The notes under the pieces were generated by a model. It was not told the origin of the DNA. It saw only the letters and a program-made list of their open reading frames with translations, and made no database searches. This document shows positions 31,435 to 47,182 of a stretch of 64,000 bases of DNA, one piece after another. How positions within the stretch are numbered: the first letter of the stretch is position 1; the number at the start of each line of letters is the position of its first letter. The position numbers and the translations under genes were made by a program. The stretch lies in assembly GCF_004339665.1 (NCBI RefSeq), contig NZ_SMMU01000004.1, forward strand, positions 62,001 to 126,000, read 5' to 3'. The DNA comes from Azotobacter chroococcum (GTDB lineage: Bacteria; Pseudomonadota; Gammaproteobacteria; Pseudomonadales; Pseudomonadaceae).

Positions 31435-32868
31435 TCAGTCCCCCCGTCCGTTGCCGCCGCCGGATCCGCTCCGCCAGCCGCCGCCGAGGGCCTTGAACAG
31501 GCTGACCGACGCCTGCAGGCGGGCGAGGCGCAGCTGGACTTCCTGATCCTGCGCCTCGAACAGCGTGCGCTGGGCTTCGAGGCTGTCGAGCAGGGTGTCG
31601 GCGCCCGCCCGGTAGCGTATTTCGGCCAGGGCGAAGCTCTGCCGGGCCTGCTCCAGCTCCTCGCGCTGCCCGTGCAGCTGGCGTTCGGTGCCGGCGAGCG
31701 CATTGAGGGCCTTCTCCACGTCGGCCAGCCCGTCGACGATCGCCCGGCGGTAGTCGTGCAGCAGTTCCTCCTGCTTGGCCAGGGCCTGTTCGCGTTCGGC
31801 GCGCAGCCGGCCGGCGTTGAAGATCGGTGCGTTCAGGCCGGCTTCGAGGATGAGGAAGGGAAAGGGATTGTCGGCGAGCACGCTGGCACGCTCGGCCCCG
31901 CCGCCCAGGCCGGCCTGCAGGTCGAGGGTCGGCAGCAGCGCGGCGCGTGCCACCCGCACGTCGCCCTCGGCGGCGGCGAGTTCGGCCTCGGCCCGGGCGA
32001 TGTCCGGACGACGGACCAGCAGTTCGCCGGGCAGGCCGGCCTGGATGCCCGGCGCGCGCAGGGCGTCGAACTCGCCGCGGATCCGCAGCTCCTGCACGGC
32101 AACGCCGAGCAGGGTCGCCAGGACGATGGTCGCCTCCCGCTCCTCTTGCTGCAGTCGGGGGATCTGCCAGCGCTGGTTGGCCGTCAGGCTGCGCTGCTGG
32201 GCCAGCTCCAGCGCATGGCTGGCGCCGGCGGCGTGGCGGACCTCGACCAGTTTCAGCACCTGTTCGGCGTTGTCCAGGTTGAGCCGGGCGATGCGGGTCT
32301 GTTCGCGCAACGCCAGCACCTGCAGATAGGTGTCGGCGACGTCGGCCGTGACCGTCAGCTCGACCGCCGCCCGATCCCGCTCGCTGGCCTCGATTCTCTT
32401 GCGGGCGGCGGCCCGGCGCGAACGGTTGGCGCTCCACAGGTCCAGCTCGTAGCTGACGGTGAGCAGGGCGTCGAAATGCTCGATGCGCCGCTCCTCCTCG
32501 GTGGCGCCCAGCTCGTTGCTGTAGCCGTCGGTGCTGCCGATCAACTGGTCGCGGTTGGCGTTCGCCTCGCCGTTCAGCTCGGGAAGGACCGGCGCGCCCT
32601 CGACCGTCGCCGTGGCCCGCGCCTGGTGCAGCCGGGCGAGCGCCGCGGCGATGTCGTGGCTGGAGGCGCGGGCCTGATGGATCAGCCGGTTCAGCTCCTC
32701 GCTGCCGAAGCTCTGCCACCAGTCGGCGTCGGGCATGCGCGCGGGCGCCGCCGGCGGGTGCTGCCACTGTCCGGGAATGGTCAGGCCGCTGTCCGGCTGC
32801 GGCAGCGGGCCGCTGCAGGCGGGCAAGAACAGATACAGGCCGAGCAGGGCGAGCGGTTTTCGTCTCAC
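31435..32868 (-). CDS. TolC/OprM-family outer-membrane efflux lipoprotein
   Basis: This 477-residue outer-membrane factor has a lipoprotein signal (LFLPACSG, lipidated Cys). Two tandem efflux repeats follow, with long amphipathic helices (SHDIAAALARLHQARA; YELDLWSANRSRRAAARKRI) and a C-terminal partner (LLDSLEAQRTLFEAQ). It forms the trimeric exit duct for a tripartite pump. The GTG at 32868 is chosen because GAGG lies just upstream and it places the signal peptide at the N-terminus. It follows the MacA-like adaptor after 87 bp, as OpmQ follows PvdRT in Pseudomonas, but no ABC component lies between. Confidence 0.88.
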   Translation of the reverse strand: MRRKPLALLGLYLFLPACSGPLPQPDSGLTIPGQWQHPPAAPARMPDADWWQSFGSEELNRLIHQARASSHDIAAALARLHQARATATVEGAPVLPELNGEANANRDQLIGSTDGYSNELGATEEERRIEHFDALLTVSYELDLWSANRSRRAAARKRIEASERDRAAVELTVTADVADTYLQVLALREQTRIARLNLDNAEQVLKLVEVRHAAGASHALELAQQRSLTANQRWQIPRLQQEEREATIVLATLLGVAVQELRIRGEFDALRAPGIQAGLPGELLVRRPDIARAEAELAAAEGDVRVARAALLPTLDLQAGLGGGAERASVLADNPFPFLILEAGLNAPIFNAGRLRAEREQALAKQEELLHDYRRAIVDGLADVEKALNALAGTERQLHGQREELEQARQSFALAEIRYRAGADTLLDSLEAQRTLFEAQDQEVQLRLARLQASVSLFKALGGGWRSGSGGGNGRGD

Positions 32869-32955
32869 TGCGGCCTCATGTGTCGGCCGGCGCCTTCCAG
32901 GCCGCGCGAAAGCGGCTCGGGAGTGCGGCCATGGCCGGAACATTGGCGGCCATCT

Positions 32956-34101
32956 TCATTGCTCTTGCCGGTGCGCGCTGTTGACGAGCAGCCGCTCGCC
33001 TTCGGCAAGTCCCTCGAGCACCTCGACGCGCCGCTGGTCGCGGATGCCGGTGCGGACTTCGCGCGGGGCGGGCTCGCCGTCCTGCCGCAGCACCTGCACC
33101 CGATGGACGTCCGGTCTGTCGGTACTCCCCTGCAGCGCGGCGAGCGGCGCGGTGAGCGCCCCCCGGACGCGGCTGGCGACGAAGAACACCTGGGCGGTCA
33201 TCTCCGCCATCAGCGCCTGGTCCTCGTTGTCGACGTCGAGCAGCACGCTGTACAGCACTCCGCGGCCCTGGCCGGCTTCCTGAGCGGCCGGCTCGCCGGC
33301 ATCGGGGCCCAGCTGTTCCAGCGGCCTCGGTGGCACCGGCAGTATCTGCCGGACGCGCGCCGGCCAGCGCCGGCCGCCGCCGCCGAGGGTGCTGAACCAG
33401 GCCGGCATGCCGGGTTTCACCCGGTGGATGTCGGCCTCGGGAACCTGGGCGTGGACGGTCATCGAGGTCAATTGGGCGATGCGGATCAGCGGCGTGCGTT
33501 TCTGGACATCGAGCGTCTGGCCGACGGCGATCACGGTGCCGTCCATCGGCGCATGGAGGCGCGTGTGGGCCAGCGCGGCCTCTTCGCTGCGCAGGCTGGC
33601 CTGGGCCTGTCTGATCTGGACGTCGGTGCTCTTCAGGCGCGCCTCGGCGACCCGCAGCTCGGCGTGGGTGGTCTGTACGTCCTCCTGGCGCGCTGCGCCG
33701 CTTCTGGCCAGGGTCCGTTGCCGTTCGTATTGCTGGCGGGCCAGATCGCGCTGGGCCAACTGCTCCTCGCGCAAGGCCCCGAGGCTTTCGACCTGCACCC
33801 GGCTGGCATCCACAGCGGCCTGCTGAGCGGCGGGGTCGATCTCGGCGAGCAGCTGTCCCTCGCGCACGCTGTCGCCGACCTCGACATGCAGGCGCAGGAG
33901 CTGCCCGGCGGTCTGGGCGACGACGTCCATGTAGTGGCGGGGTTGCAGGGTGCCCGGCGCCGTTATGCCGCTTTCGATGTCGCCGCGCTCGACGGGCACG
34001 GCATCGTAGGCCCGGACGGGCGGAGAAAAAGTCTGCCAGCCGGTCAGGGCCAGGACGCAGCCGAGCAGGGTCAGGAGCAGGGTCCAGCGGAGGTATGTCA
34101 T
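32956..34101 (-). CDS. MacA/PvdR-like periplasmic adaptor of an export system
   Basis: The 381-residue membrane-fusion protein has one N-terminal anchor helix (YLRWTLLLTLLGCVLALTGW). A lipoyl half (GTLQPRHYMDVVAQTAGQLL), a coiled-coil hairpin (about residues 95-165), the second lipoyl half (THTRL-like AHTRLHAPMDGTVIA) and beta-barrel segments follow. It resembles PvdR, which exports or recycles siderophore with the ABC protein PvdT and outer-membrane OpmQ. The ATG at 34101 places the anchor at the N-terminus; a GTG at 34149 is possible. A PvdS box lies 72 bp upstream. A MacB/PvdT gene is missing from the neighbourhood. Confidence 0.88.
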   Translation of the reverse strand: MTYLRWTLLLTLLGCVLALTGWQTFSPPVRAYDAVPVERGDIESGITAPGTLQPRHYMDVVAQTAGQLLRLHVEVGDSVREGQLLAEIDPAAQQAAVDASRVQVESLGALREEQLAQRDLARQQYERQRTLARSGAARQEDVQTTHAELRVAEARLKSTDVQIRQAQASLRSEEAALAHTRLHAPMDGTVIAVGQTLDVQKRTPLIRIAQLTSMTVHAQVPEADIHRVKPGMPAWFSTLGGGGRRWPARVRQILPVPPRPLEQLGPDAGEPAAQEAGQGRGVLYSVLLDVDNEDQALMAEMTAQVFFVASRVRGALTAPLAALQGSTDRPDVHRVQVLRQDGEPAPREVRTGIRDQRRVEVLEGLAEGERLLVNSAHRQEQ

Positions 34102-34172
34102 GTCGTGGTCCGGCAGATCGGCTCGATGCGCCGGCAGTGTCCGGCGCACCTGCGAGGGTCAGATGGTGCAGG

Positions 34173-34196
34173 ACGAGTGGGCGGGGGGGAAATTTA
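34173..34196 (-). promoter_or_regulatory. PvdS-type iron-starvation box of the adaptor-OMF operon
   Basis: On the minus strand TAAAT-N16-CGT lies 72 bp upstream of the adaptor start at 34101 and 57 bp beyond the end of the FecR-like gene. The spacer is C-rich, as in other PvdS promoters. Confidence 0.75.
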
Positions 34197-34252
34197 GAAA
34201 CGCGGGCGACGCAGTCCCGGCGTCGGGCGGCGGCGCCCGCCCGGGGCCGGCT

Positions 34253-34654
34253 TCAGTGATGGACGTGCGCGGAAAGCGGATGCGCCAGGTTGTGGATCAG
34301 GCCCTGGATGTAGGTGTCCGGAATCCAGCCCATCCGCCAGCCGCCGTAACCGGCCGGGAGCAGAACGAGCGCCGCCAGACCGGCCGCCAGTCCCATCCGG
34401 CGCAGGCAGCTGTGGCGGCGCGGGCGGACGGGGGCGGCCGCGCTGGGACCGAACGCGGGCGGAAGATGGGCGGAGAGTTCCCAGATCTCCTGCATCGCCG
34501 CGAACTCGCGGGCGTGCTCGGGGCTCGCGGCGAGCCAGCGCTGGAAGGCCTGCCGCTCGTCTTCGCTGCAGTCCTCTTCGTGCAGCCGCATGCACCAGTA
34601 GGCGGCCTCCTCGGCAGGCGAAGTGCCGGGAGTGGGAGGAAGGGGAACGTTCAT
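34253..34654 (-). CDS. Very short FecR-like protein (N-terminal anti-sigma domain plus one helix)
   Basis: The 133-residue protein has the FecR-type cytoplasmic domain ([40 protein letters not shown], residues 15-55) and one membrane helix (about 88-106). Instead of the roughly 200-residue periplasmic FecR domain there is only a 27-residue His-containing tail (ending HPLSAHVHH). Full-length FecR/FpvR proteins pass a receptor signal to an ECF sigma factor; this one lacks the sensing part. It may be a constitutive anti-sigma or pro-sigma factor, or a truncated relic. The frame is clean and the start is normal. Partner candidate: the PvdS-like factor 3 kb away. Confidence 0.7.
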   Translation of the reverse strand: MNVPLPPTPGTSPAEEAAYWCMRLHEEDCSEDERQAFQRWLAASPEHAREFAAMQEIWELSAHLPPAFGPSAAAPVRPRRHSCLRRMGLAAGLAALVLLPAGYGGWRMGWIPDTYIQGLIHNLAHPLSAHVHH

Positions 34655-34840
34655 GTGATCGATACCGTAGCGTGATGTCCGCGATTATGGCCGATCCCTT
34701 GCTCATGGCTTCGAGTCCTCGCCAAGAGTCTAGGGCATTGGGAGCAGCCCAGACAAACGCCACGTCGGCGATGGCCCTGCTTCCGGCGGCCGCCGCTCCC
34801 TCCGCGAAAGTCCGCGCGGCGGGCGTTTCCGGCCGGCGCC

Positions 34841-34864
34841 TAAACAAACCGCCGGCTGCTTCGT
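34841..34864 (+). promoter_or_regulatory. PvdS-type iron-starvation box of the assembly-line operon
   Basis: TAAAC-N16-CGT lies 72 bp upstream of the MbtH gene at 34936. It differs from the consensus only in the fifth base (C for T). The flanking bases recur almost unchanged at 46900-46923. This is the likely promoter for the whole operon from 34936 to 62543. The remainder of the 281-bp divergent gap shows nothing else recognisable. Confidence 0.72.
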
Positions 34865-34935
34865 CATTGAAGGCAGACGACCCCTGCGCCGGCGTTCGGC
34901 CGGAGCGCTTCCCTTCAACCCGTACGAGGATGCCC

Positions 34936-35187
34936 ATGTCTACCAGTTGCTTTGACCGCGAGGACGAGACCTTCATCGTGCTCGTCAACCACGAAGGACA
35001 GTATTCCATCTGGCCCCACTGGAAGGCCGTCCCCGGCGGCTGGAGCGCCGTCGAAGGCGTGACGGGCGACAAGCAGTCCGTTCTCGACTACGTCGAGAAG
35101 ACCTGGACCGACATGCGCCCGCTGTCGCTGCGCCAATGGATGGACGAACACCGCACAGCCGACGCGTCGGTCGCGACCCAGCAGTGA
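34936..35187 (+). CDS. MbtH-like protein 2 (first gene of the siderophore operon)
   Basis: This 83-residue MbtH-family protein shows [25 protein letters not shown] and [10 protein letters not shown]. It partners A domains of the downstream NRPSs. Two ATGs lie six bases apart; the one at 34936 is chosen because GAGG (34926-34929) is at proper spacing and it gives the usual MSxxxFDRxD start. It overlaps a GTG start option of the thioesterase gene. A decayed copy of its 5' half with the same promoter lies at 46900-47131. Confidence 0.92.
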   Translation: MSTSCFDREDETFIVLVNHEGQYSIWPHWKAVPGGWSAVEGVTGDKQSVLDYVEKTWTDMRPLSLRQWMDEHRTADASVATQQ

Positions 35188-35195
35188 GCCGCGCC

Positions 35196-35933
35196 ATGCG
35201 GCCGCCCTTCGTCGACCTGCTGGTCCTGCCGTGCGCCGGCGCCAGCGCGACCATGTACCTGCGCTGGCGGCGCCTGTTGCCGCAATGGATCCGCCTCGTC
35301 CCGGTGGAGTTGCCGGGGCGCGGCGCCCGGCTGGGCGAGCCTTTCGTCGAGGACTTCGAGCGGCTCGTCGCACAGCTCTGCGACGAGCAGGCCGGCGTCA
35401 TGGACGGCTGCCACGCCCTGCTCGGGCACAGCATGGGCGCCCTGCTCGCCTATGGCATCGCCCAGCGCCAGCGCGCGCTGTCGCGGCCGCTGCCGCGGGC
35501 TCTGTTCGTCTCGGCAAGCGCCGCGCCGTCGCGGCGCGATCCGGAGCGTTTCGCCGGCAAGGACAACGACGCGGCGCTGATCGCCGACCTGCGCCGGCAG
35601 GGCGGCACGCCGGAGGAGGTCTTCGGCTGTGCCGAGTTGCTGCGCCTTACGCTGGATACCCTGGGTGCCGACTACCGGGTGTGCGCGAGCTTCCGCGACA
35701 CGGCGCCGGCGCCCCTGTCCATCCCGCTCCATGCCTTCGGCGGGCGACAGGACGAGATCGCCGCCGAGCGCCTGGAGGCGTGGCGGCACGCGGCGGCCGG
35801 CCGCTTCTCGCTCGACTGGTTCGAGGGCGGCCATTTCTTCATCCGCGAGCGGGAGCAGGAGGTGCTGGCCGCCGTCGTGCGCGGACTGGCGCATTCGCTT
35901 CCCGCCGGGCACGGCGCCGCCGCGACGCCCTGA
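35196..35933 (+). CDS. Type II thioesterase (editing enzyme for the NRPS/PKS)
   Basis: This 245-residue alpha/beta-hydrolase of the GrsT/PvdG type has the nucleophile motif GHSMGALLAY (Ser at about residue 78) and the catalytic His in FEGGHFFI (about residue 212). The N-terminal LLVLPCAGASATMYLRW and VELPGRGARLGEP are diagnostic. It frees stalled or wrong acyl groups from carrier proteins. A GTG at 35184 overlapping the MbtH stop would add four residues; the ATG is used here. Confidence 0.91.
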   Translation: MRPPFVDLLVLPCAGASATMYLRWRRLLPQWIRLVPVELPGRGARLGEPFVEDFERLVAQLCDEQAGVMDGCHALLGHSMGALLAYGIAQRQRALSRPLPRALFVSASAAPSRRDPERFAGKDNDAALIADLRRQGGTPEEVFGCAELLRLTLDTLGADYRVCASFRDTAPAPLSIPLHAFGGRQDEIAAERLEAWRHAAAGRFSLDWFEGGHFFIREREQEVLAAVVRGLAHSLPAGHGAAATP

Positions 35934-36014
35934 CCCCCTCGCGCACGGAAGCGCTCCCTCCTGACATGCCGCCGTCCTGGCAGGGGCGCTCGCCTGCCAA
36001 ACCAAGGAGTTGCA

Positions 36015-36992
36015 ATGAACGAACTGCAGACCCGCTTCGAACGCCGCGCCCCGGAAGGTTCGGAGCTGCCGATACTGATCACCCCGTCCGAGGCCGGGGA
36101 GCCGCTGCTGAGCGCCCTCCCGCGCCTGCGCGCGCAGATCGAGCGCCACGTCGCCACGCAGGGCGGCGTGCTGCTGCGCGGCTTCGAGGTGCCCTCGCTG
36201 GAGGCCTTCCGCGAGTTCGCGGCCGCCTTCGGCCATCCGCTGCTCAACTACGAATTCGGTTCGACGCCGCGCACCGCGGTGGGCGGCGGCGTCTACACCT
36301 CCACCGAGTACCCGGCCCACCAGCCCATCCCGCTGCACAACGAGCAGGCCTACACGCGCGAGTGGCCGATGAAGCTCTGGCTTCACTGCGTGACGGCCGC
36401 CAGCGAGGGCGGCGAGACGCCGATCGCCGACAGCCGGGCTGTCTACCGGCGCATGCCGGCGGCCATCCGCGAGCGCTTCGCGCCCGGCATCCTCTACGTG
36501 CGCAACTACGGCGATTTCGACGTGCCTTGGCAGAAGGTCTTCAACACCGAAAGCCGTGCCGAGGTCGAGGCCTTCTGCCGCCGGGCCGGCATCCGCTGGG
36601 AGTGGAAGCCGGACGGCGAACTGCGCACCAGCCAGCTGTGCCAGGCCATCGAGGTCCACCCGGTGAGCGGGGAGACGGTGTGGTTCAACCAGGCCCACCT
36701 GTTCCACGTCTCCAACCTGCAGCCCGAGGTGCGCGAGTCGCTGGAGGAACTGCTGGGCATCGAGAACGTGCCGCGCAATACCTACTTCGCCGACGGCTCG
36801 CCGATTCCCGACGCGATCTTCGACGAGGTGCGCGCCGTGCTGGACGCCGAGACGGTGTCGTTCCGCTGGCAGGAGGGCGACGTGCTGATGCTCGACAACA
36901 TGCTGGCGGCCCATGCCCGCGCGCCGTTCAAGGGCGCGCGCAAGGTCGTCGTGGCGATGGCCGAACCGCACGGCAACCTGGACAGGTTCTGA
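36015..36992 (+). CDS. SyrP/TauD-family Fe(II)/2-oxoglutarate hydroxylase, probably Asp beta-hydroxylase
   Basis: The 325-residue dioxygenase has the iron-binding HNE motif ([10 protein letters not shown], about residues 111-120) and a distal His with a 2-oxoglutarate-binding Arg ([19 protein letters not shown], about 296-314). SyrP relatives hydroxylate Asp bound to an NRPS carrier, giving beta-hydroxyaspartate, a common bidentate iron ligand. The assembly line downstream has one Asp-type A domain (module at 50650), the probable target. The ATG at 36015 has GGAG five to six bases before it. The gene lies 28 bp before the first NRPS gene. Confidence 0.88.
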   Translation: MNELQTRFERRAPEGSELPILITPSEAGEPLLSALPRLRAQIERHVATQGGVLLRGFEVPSLEAFREFAAAFGHPLLNYEFGSTPRTAVGGGVYTSTEYPAHQPIPLHNEQAYTREWPMKLWLHCVTAASEGGETPIADSRAVYRRMPAAIRERFAPGILYVRNYGDFDVPWQKVFNTESRAEVEAFCRRAGIRWEWKPDGELRTSQLCQAIEVHPVSGETVWFNQAHLFHVSNLQPEVRESLEELLGIENVPRNTYFADGSPIPDAIFDEVRAVLDAETVSFRWQEGDVLMLDNMLAAHARAPFKGARKVVVAMAEPHGNLDRF

Positions 36993-37020
36993 GAACCGAT
37001 TCGAGAACGAGAGACGCGAG

Positions 37021-42302
<5,282 letters not shown>

Positions 42303-42306
<4 letters not shown>

Positions 42307-45300
42307 GTGATTCCATGGACAACGAGATGACCGGCGTCGAGATCGCCATCGTCGGCATGGCCGGCCGCTTCCCGGACGCCCCGGACGTCGAGGCGTTCTG
42401 GCGCAACATCCGCGACGGCGTCGAGTCGGTCAGGCGCTTCGACGACGAAACGCTGCGCGCCCGGGGGGTGCCCGCCGACCTGCTCGCCGATCCCGGCTAC
42501 GTCAGGGCGGGGGTCGTGCTGGAGGACATGGACCGCTTCGATGCCGGCTTCTTCGGTTACTCGCCGCGCGACGCCGAGCAGCTCGATCCGCAGCAGCGCC
42601 TGTTCCTGGAGACCGCCTGGCAGGCCCTCGAACACGCCGGCTACTCCGGCGCCGCGCCGGCGCTCACCGGCGTCTACGCGGGCAGCGGCGCCAGCCTCTA
42701 CCTGCTGCGCCACCTGCTGCCGATGGTGGACTGGCGGGCCAGCGACGTCTCCTCCCTGCTGGGTCTGATGAACGGCAACGACAAGGATTCGCTCGCCACC
42801 CGCGTCGCCTACAAGCTCGACCTGCGCGGGCCGGCGGTGTCGGTGCAGACTGCCTGTTCCACCTCGCTGGTGGCGGTGCACCTGGCCTGCCGGGGCCTTC
42901 TGAACTACGAGGCCGACATGGCCCTGGCCGGCGGGGTGTGGCTCAACCTGCTGCAGGAGGGCGGCTACCGTTACCAGCCCGGGGCGATCCTGTCCCCCGA
43001 CGGGCACTGTCGCGCCTTCGACGCCGAGGCGGCCGGCACCGTGCTCGGCAGTGGCGCCGGCATCGTGGTGCTCAAGCGCCTGGCCGACGCCCTCGCCGAC
43101 GGCGACACCATCCACGCGGTGATCAAGGGCTCCGCGCTCAACAACGACGGCGCGGCGAAGGTGGGCTACACCGCCCCCAGCGTCGACGGCCAGGCGGAGG
43201 CGATCCTCGCCGCCCAGGCGATGGCCGAGGTGTCGGCCGACAGCATCGGCTACGTGGAGACCCACGGCACCGGCACCACCCTCGGCGATCCGATCGAGAT
43301 CGCCGCGCTGACCCAGGCCTTCCGCGCCGGCACCCAGCGGCGCGGCTACTGCGCCATCGGCTCGGTGAAGACCAACATCGGCCATCTCGACGCCGCGGCC
43401 GGGGTCACCGGCCTGATCAAGGCGGCGCTGGCGCTCGGGCACAAGACCCTGCCGCCCAGCCTGAACTTCCGCGAACCCAACCCGCAGATCGACTTCGCCG
43501 AAAGTCCCTTCTACGTGAACACCGAGGCTCGGCCCTGGCCGGCTTCCGGGGCGCCGCGGCGCGCCGGCGTCAGCTCGTTCGGCATGGGCGGCACCAACGT
43601 GCATGTCATCCTCGAGGAAGCCCCGGTGCCGTCCGCCGCCGCCGCCCGAGAGGACGCCGGCCTCAGGCTGCTGGCGCTCTCGGCGCGCAGCGCGACGGCG
43701 CTGGACGCCGCGGCCGAGCGGCTCGCCGCCCACCTGCGGCAGCATCCGCAACAGGCGCTGGCCGACGTGGCGCACACCCTGCGCGCGGGGCGCGAGCGCT
43801 TCGCCCATCGCGCCGTCGCACTCGCCCGCGATCCCGCAGATGCGGCCCGCGTCCTGGCGTCGCGCGCGCCGGACGCCTTCTTCAGCGGCCAGGTGCTGTC
43901 GGAGCGGCCGACGCTGGCCTTCCTGTTCCCCGGCCAGGGGGCGCAGCACCTGGACATGGGCCGCGCCCTCTACGAGCGTGAAGCGCTGTTCCGGGAAACC
44001 CTGGATCGCTGCTGCGAGCTGCTGGCGCCGCACCTGGGGCTGGATCTGCGCGAGCTGCTGTTCGCTGCGGCGGACGAATCCGCGGCGGCCGCGCGCCTGG
44101 AGCAGACCGCGATCACCCAGCCGGCGCTGTTCGCCGTCGAGTACGCGATGGCGCAGCTGTGGATGAGCTGGGGCGTGCAGCCCGACGCGCTGCTCGGCCA
44201 CAGCATCGGCGAATACGTGGCGGCCTGCCTGGCGGGCGTTTTCTCGCTGGAGGATGCGCTCGCGCTGGTCGCCGCGCGCGGTCGCCTGCTGCAGGCGACC
44301 GCGGCTGGCGCCATGCTGGCCGTCAGCCTGCCGGAGGCCGAGCTGTGCGCCCGCATGCCGGCCGGCTGCGACCTGGCGGCGGTCAATGCGGCCGACCTGT
44401 GCGTGCTCGCCGGCCCGAGCGCGGCCATCGAGGCCGCCGAGCGGGACCTGGCGGACCGCGGCGTCGCCATGCGCCGCCTGCACGTCTCCTGCGCCTTCCA
44501 CTCCGCGCTCGTCGAGCCGATGCTCGGCGAGTTCGAGACCCTGCTGGCGCGGGTCGCGCTCGGCGCGCCGCGGATTCCCTTCGTCTCCAACCTGAGCGGA
44601 CGCTGGATCACCGCCGAGGAGGCCTGCAGCCCGGACTACTGGGTGCGCCATGTGCGCGGCACGGTGCGCTTCGCCGACGGTTTGGGCGAACTGCTCGGCA
44701 AGCCCGACCGCATCCTCCTCGAGGTCGGGCCGGGCGAAACCCTGAGCGCCCTGGCGCGGCGCCATCCGCAGGCCGGCGCACGGCCCGTCCTCGCCACGCA
44801 ATGCCATCCGCAGCGTCGCGCGCTGAACGCCGAGCAGCCGGCGCGCTGCCTGGCGCAGCTCTGGCTGTCCGGCGTCGCGATCGACGCCGCCGGCCTGTTC
44901 GGCGGCGAGCGGCCGCGCCGGGTGCCCCTGCCGACCTATCCGTTCGAGCGGCAGTCGTACTGGATCGCCGCGCCGAGCGGGGAGGCGGCCGGCAGGCCGC
45001 TGCCGCCGGCGACGAGCCGGCGCGACATCGCCGACTGGTTCCATGTGCCGGCCTGGAAGCGCAGCGAAGCCGCGGAGCCGACGGAGCAAAGCGGCAGCGT
45101 GCTGCTGCTGAGCGACGCGCACGGCCTGGGCGAGCGGCTGGCCCGGCACCTGCAGGCCGCGCAGCGGCCGGTGATCCGGGTGGAGCGGGGCGCGGAGTTC
45201 GCCCGGCTCGGCGAGCGCCACTACGCGCTGCGTCCCGGCGAGCGGGAGGATTTCGAGCGGCTGCTGCGCGCCGTCGAGGCCGAGAGTGGCCCGCTGGCCG

Positions 45301-46856
45301 ACATCTGCCACCTGTGGAGCCTCGATCCGGCAGGCCTGCCGGCGCCGGACGAGGTGCTGGAGCGCGGCTTCCACAGCCTGCTCGCCCTGGCACAGGCCCT
45401 GGAGGCGACGGCCCCGGCGGACGGCCGGCGGGGTGTCGTGCTCAGCGTGGTGGCCAACCAGGTGGAGGACGTCACCGGCGTCGAGCCGCTCTGCGCGGAG
45501 AAGGCGACCCTGCACGGCCCGTGCAAGGTCATTCCGCAGGAGTACCCGCACATCGCCTGCCGGCTGATCGACGTCGTCCTGCCGCCCGCCGGGAGCGCGG
45601 CGGAAGAGCGGCTCGCCGGGCAGATCGCCGCGGAGATGGCGACGCGGATCGAGCCGCAGGAGGGCACGCCCGTGCTGGCCTACCGGGGTCCGCACCGCTG
45701 GCTCAAGACCTTCGAGCCCGTGCGCCGCGACGGCGCGGACAGCCCGCGGCTGCGCCGGCAGGGCGTCTATCTGATCAGCGGCGGCCTGGGCGGCATCGGC
45801 CTGGCGCTGGCGCGCCATCTGGCCGGGAACTGGCAGGCGCGGCTGGTGCTGCTCGGCCGCAGCGCGCTGCCGCCGCGGGACCAGTGGCCCGCATGCATCG
45901 CCTCGGCCGAGCGGGACGCCGCCCTGGCGGCCCGGCTGCAGCAACTGCTGGAGCTGGAAGCTCTCGGCGCCGAGGTCCTGGTCCTGCAGGCGGACGTCGC
46001 CGATCCGGCCCAGCTGCGCCAGGCCATCGACGCGGCGCGGCGGCGCTTCGGGGCCCTGCACGGGGTGGTTCACGCCGCCGGCGCGGCCGGCGGCGGCGTG
46101 CTCGCCGGCAAGAGCCGTGCGGACGCGGAGAAGGTTTTCGCCCCGAAACTCCAGGGCACCCGCCATCTGCTGGAAGCCCTCGCGGACGAGACGCCGGATT
46201 TCGTGCTGCTGTGCTCCTCGCTCACGGCGATCACCGGCGGTTTCGGCCAGGCCGACTACTGCGCCGCCAACTGCTTCCTGGATGCGCTGGCGGCCGAGGC
46301 GTCCCGGCAGGCCGACAGGTTCGTGCTGTCGGTCAACTGGGACACCTGGCGGGAGACCGGCATGGCGGCCGGACAGCGGCTGCCGGAGGAGGTCGGCATC
46401 GCGCCGGAGCAGGGCGGGCGGCTGCTCGAGGCGCTGCTGGGCGGTCCGCAGACGGCGCAGACCCTGGTCTCCACCCTCGATCTCGAGCGCCAGTTCGCGC
46501 AGATGCGCACCTCCGAGCTCGCCGAGCGCCTGTTGTCCGAGCCGGTAGCCAGGCGCCAGCAGCATGCGCGCCCGGCGCTGCAAACCGAGTACGTGGCGCC
46601 GGACGGCGAGCTGGAGGAGGATCTGGCGGCGCTGTGGAGCGAGTTCCTCGGGATTTCGCCGATCGGCGTCGACGACAACCTGTTCGAGCTGGGCGGCGAC
46701 TCCCTGCTGGCGATCCAGCTGCTCGCCAGGGTGCGCAGCGCCTATGGCGTGGAGCTGCACCCGGCGGCCCTCTTCAGGACCCCGACGGTCGCCGCGCTGG
46801 CGATGCTGGTCGAGACCCGCCTGATCGAAGAGATCGAGGACGCCGAAACCGCCTGA
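42303..46856 (+). CDS. Type I PKS module KS-AT-KR-ACP (builds a gamma-amino acid)
   Basis: This single PKS module has 1517 residues. KS: active Cys in [10 protein letters not shown] (about 180-189), His in [12 protein letters not shown] and [14 protein letters not shown]: nucleophile GHSIGEY (about 632); CAFH near 738 in place of malonyl-type HAFH supports malonyl-CoA. KR: NADPH motif GGLGGIG (about 1159) and active Tyr in [16 protein letters not shown]; the LDD motif of B-type KRs is absent. [14 protein letters not shown] near 1463. No DH, ER or MT. It should add two carbons to acyl-Ser and reduce the ketone, giving a 4-amino-3,5-dihydroxypentanoyl unit. Confidence 0.92.
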
Positions 46857-46899
46857 GAGGTTCTCGAGGGGGACAGGGGCCGGTCTGTCGCCGGCCGGC

Positions 46900-46923
46900 T
46901 AAACAAAGCGCCGGCTGCTTCGT
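46900..46923 (+). promoter_or_regulatory. Duplicated PvdS-type iron-starvation box inside the operon
   Basis: TAAAC-N16-CGT and its flanks (CGCCGGCTGCTTCGTC, then TTGAAGGCAGACGA) match the box at 34841. If active it would give an internal promoter for NRPS 2-4. Confidence 0.65.
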
Positions 46924-47002
46924 CTTTGAAGGCAGACGATCCGCGTGCCGGTTCCCCAGCCGGCACGCGGATCCGCCTTCCTCCGACTGCACGAGGCTGC
47001 CC

Positions 47003-47131
47003 ATGTCCCCCAGCTGCTTTGATCGCCAAGACGAGACGTTCGGTGCTCTCGCCGGCCCTGTAGAACCGATCCCCCTGCCGTCCCGCTGGAAGGCCGCCCC
47101 GGCGCCGCGGCCGCTTACGCCAAGGCGCTGA
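47003..47131 (+). pseudogene. Decayed MbtH-like copy
   Basis: The frame MSPSCFDRQDETF matches the start of the MbtH protein at 34936 ([13 protein letters not shown]). The family core [10 protein letters not shown] is then replaced by unrelated residues; only SRWKAAP recalls HWKAVPGGW, and the frame stops after 42 codons. It cannot form an MbtH fold. It sits at the same distance from its IS box as the intact gene. Confidence 0.8.
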
Positions 47132-47182
47132 CGGCGCCCGGGCAGCCCCCGCCGGCCAGTTGGCCGCCCCTCTCCAAGACCC

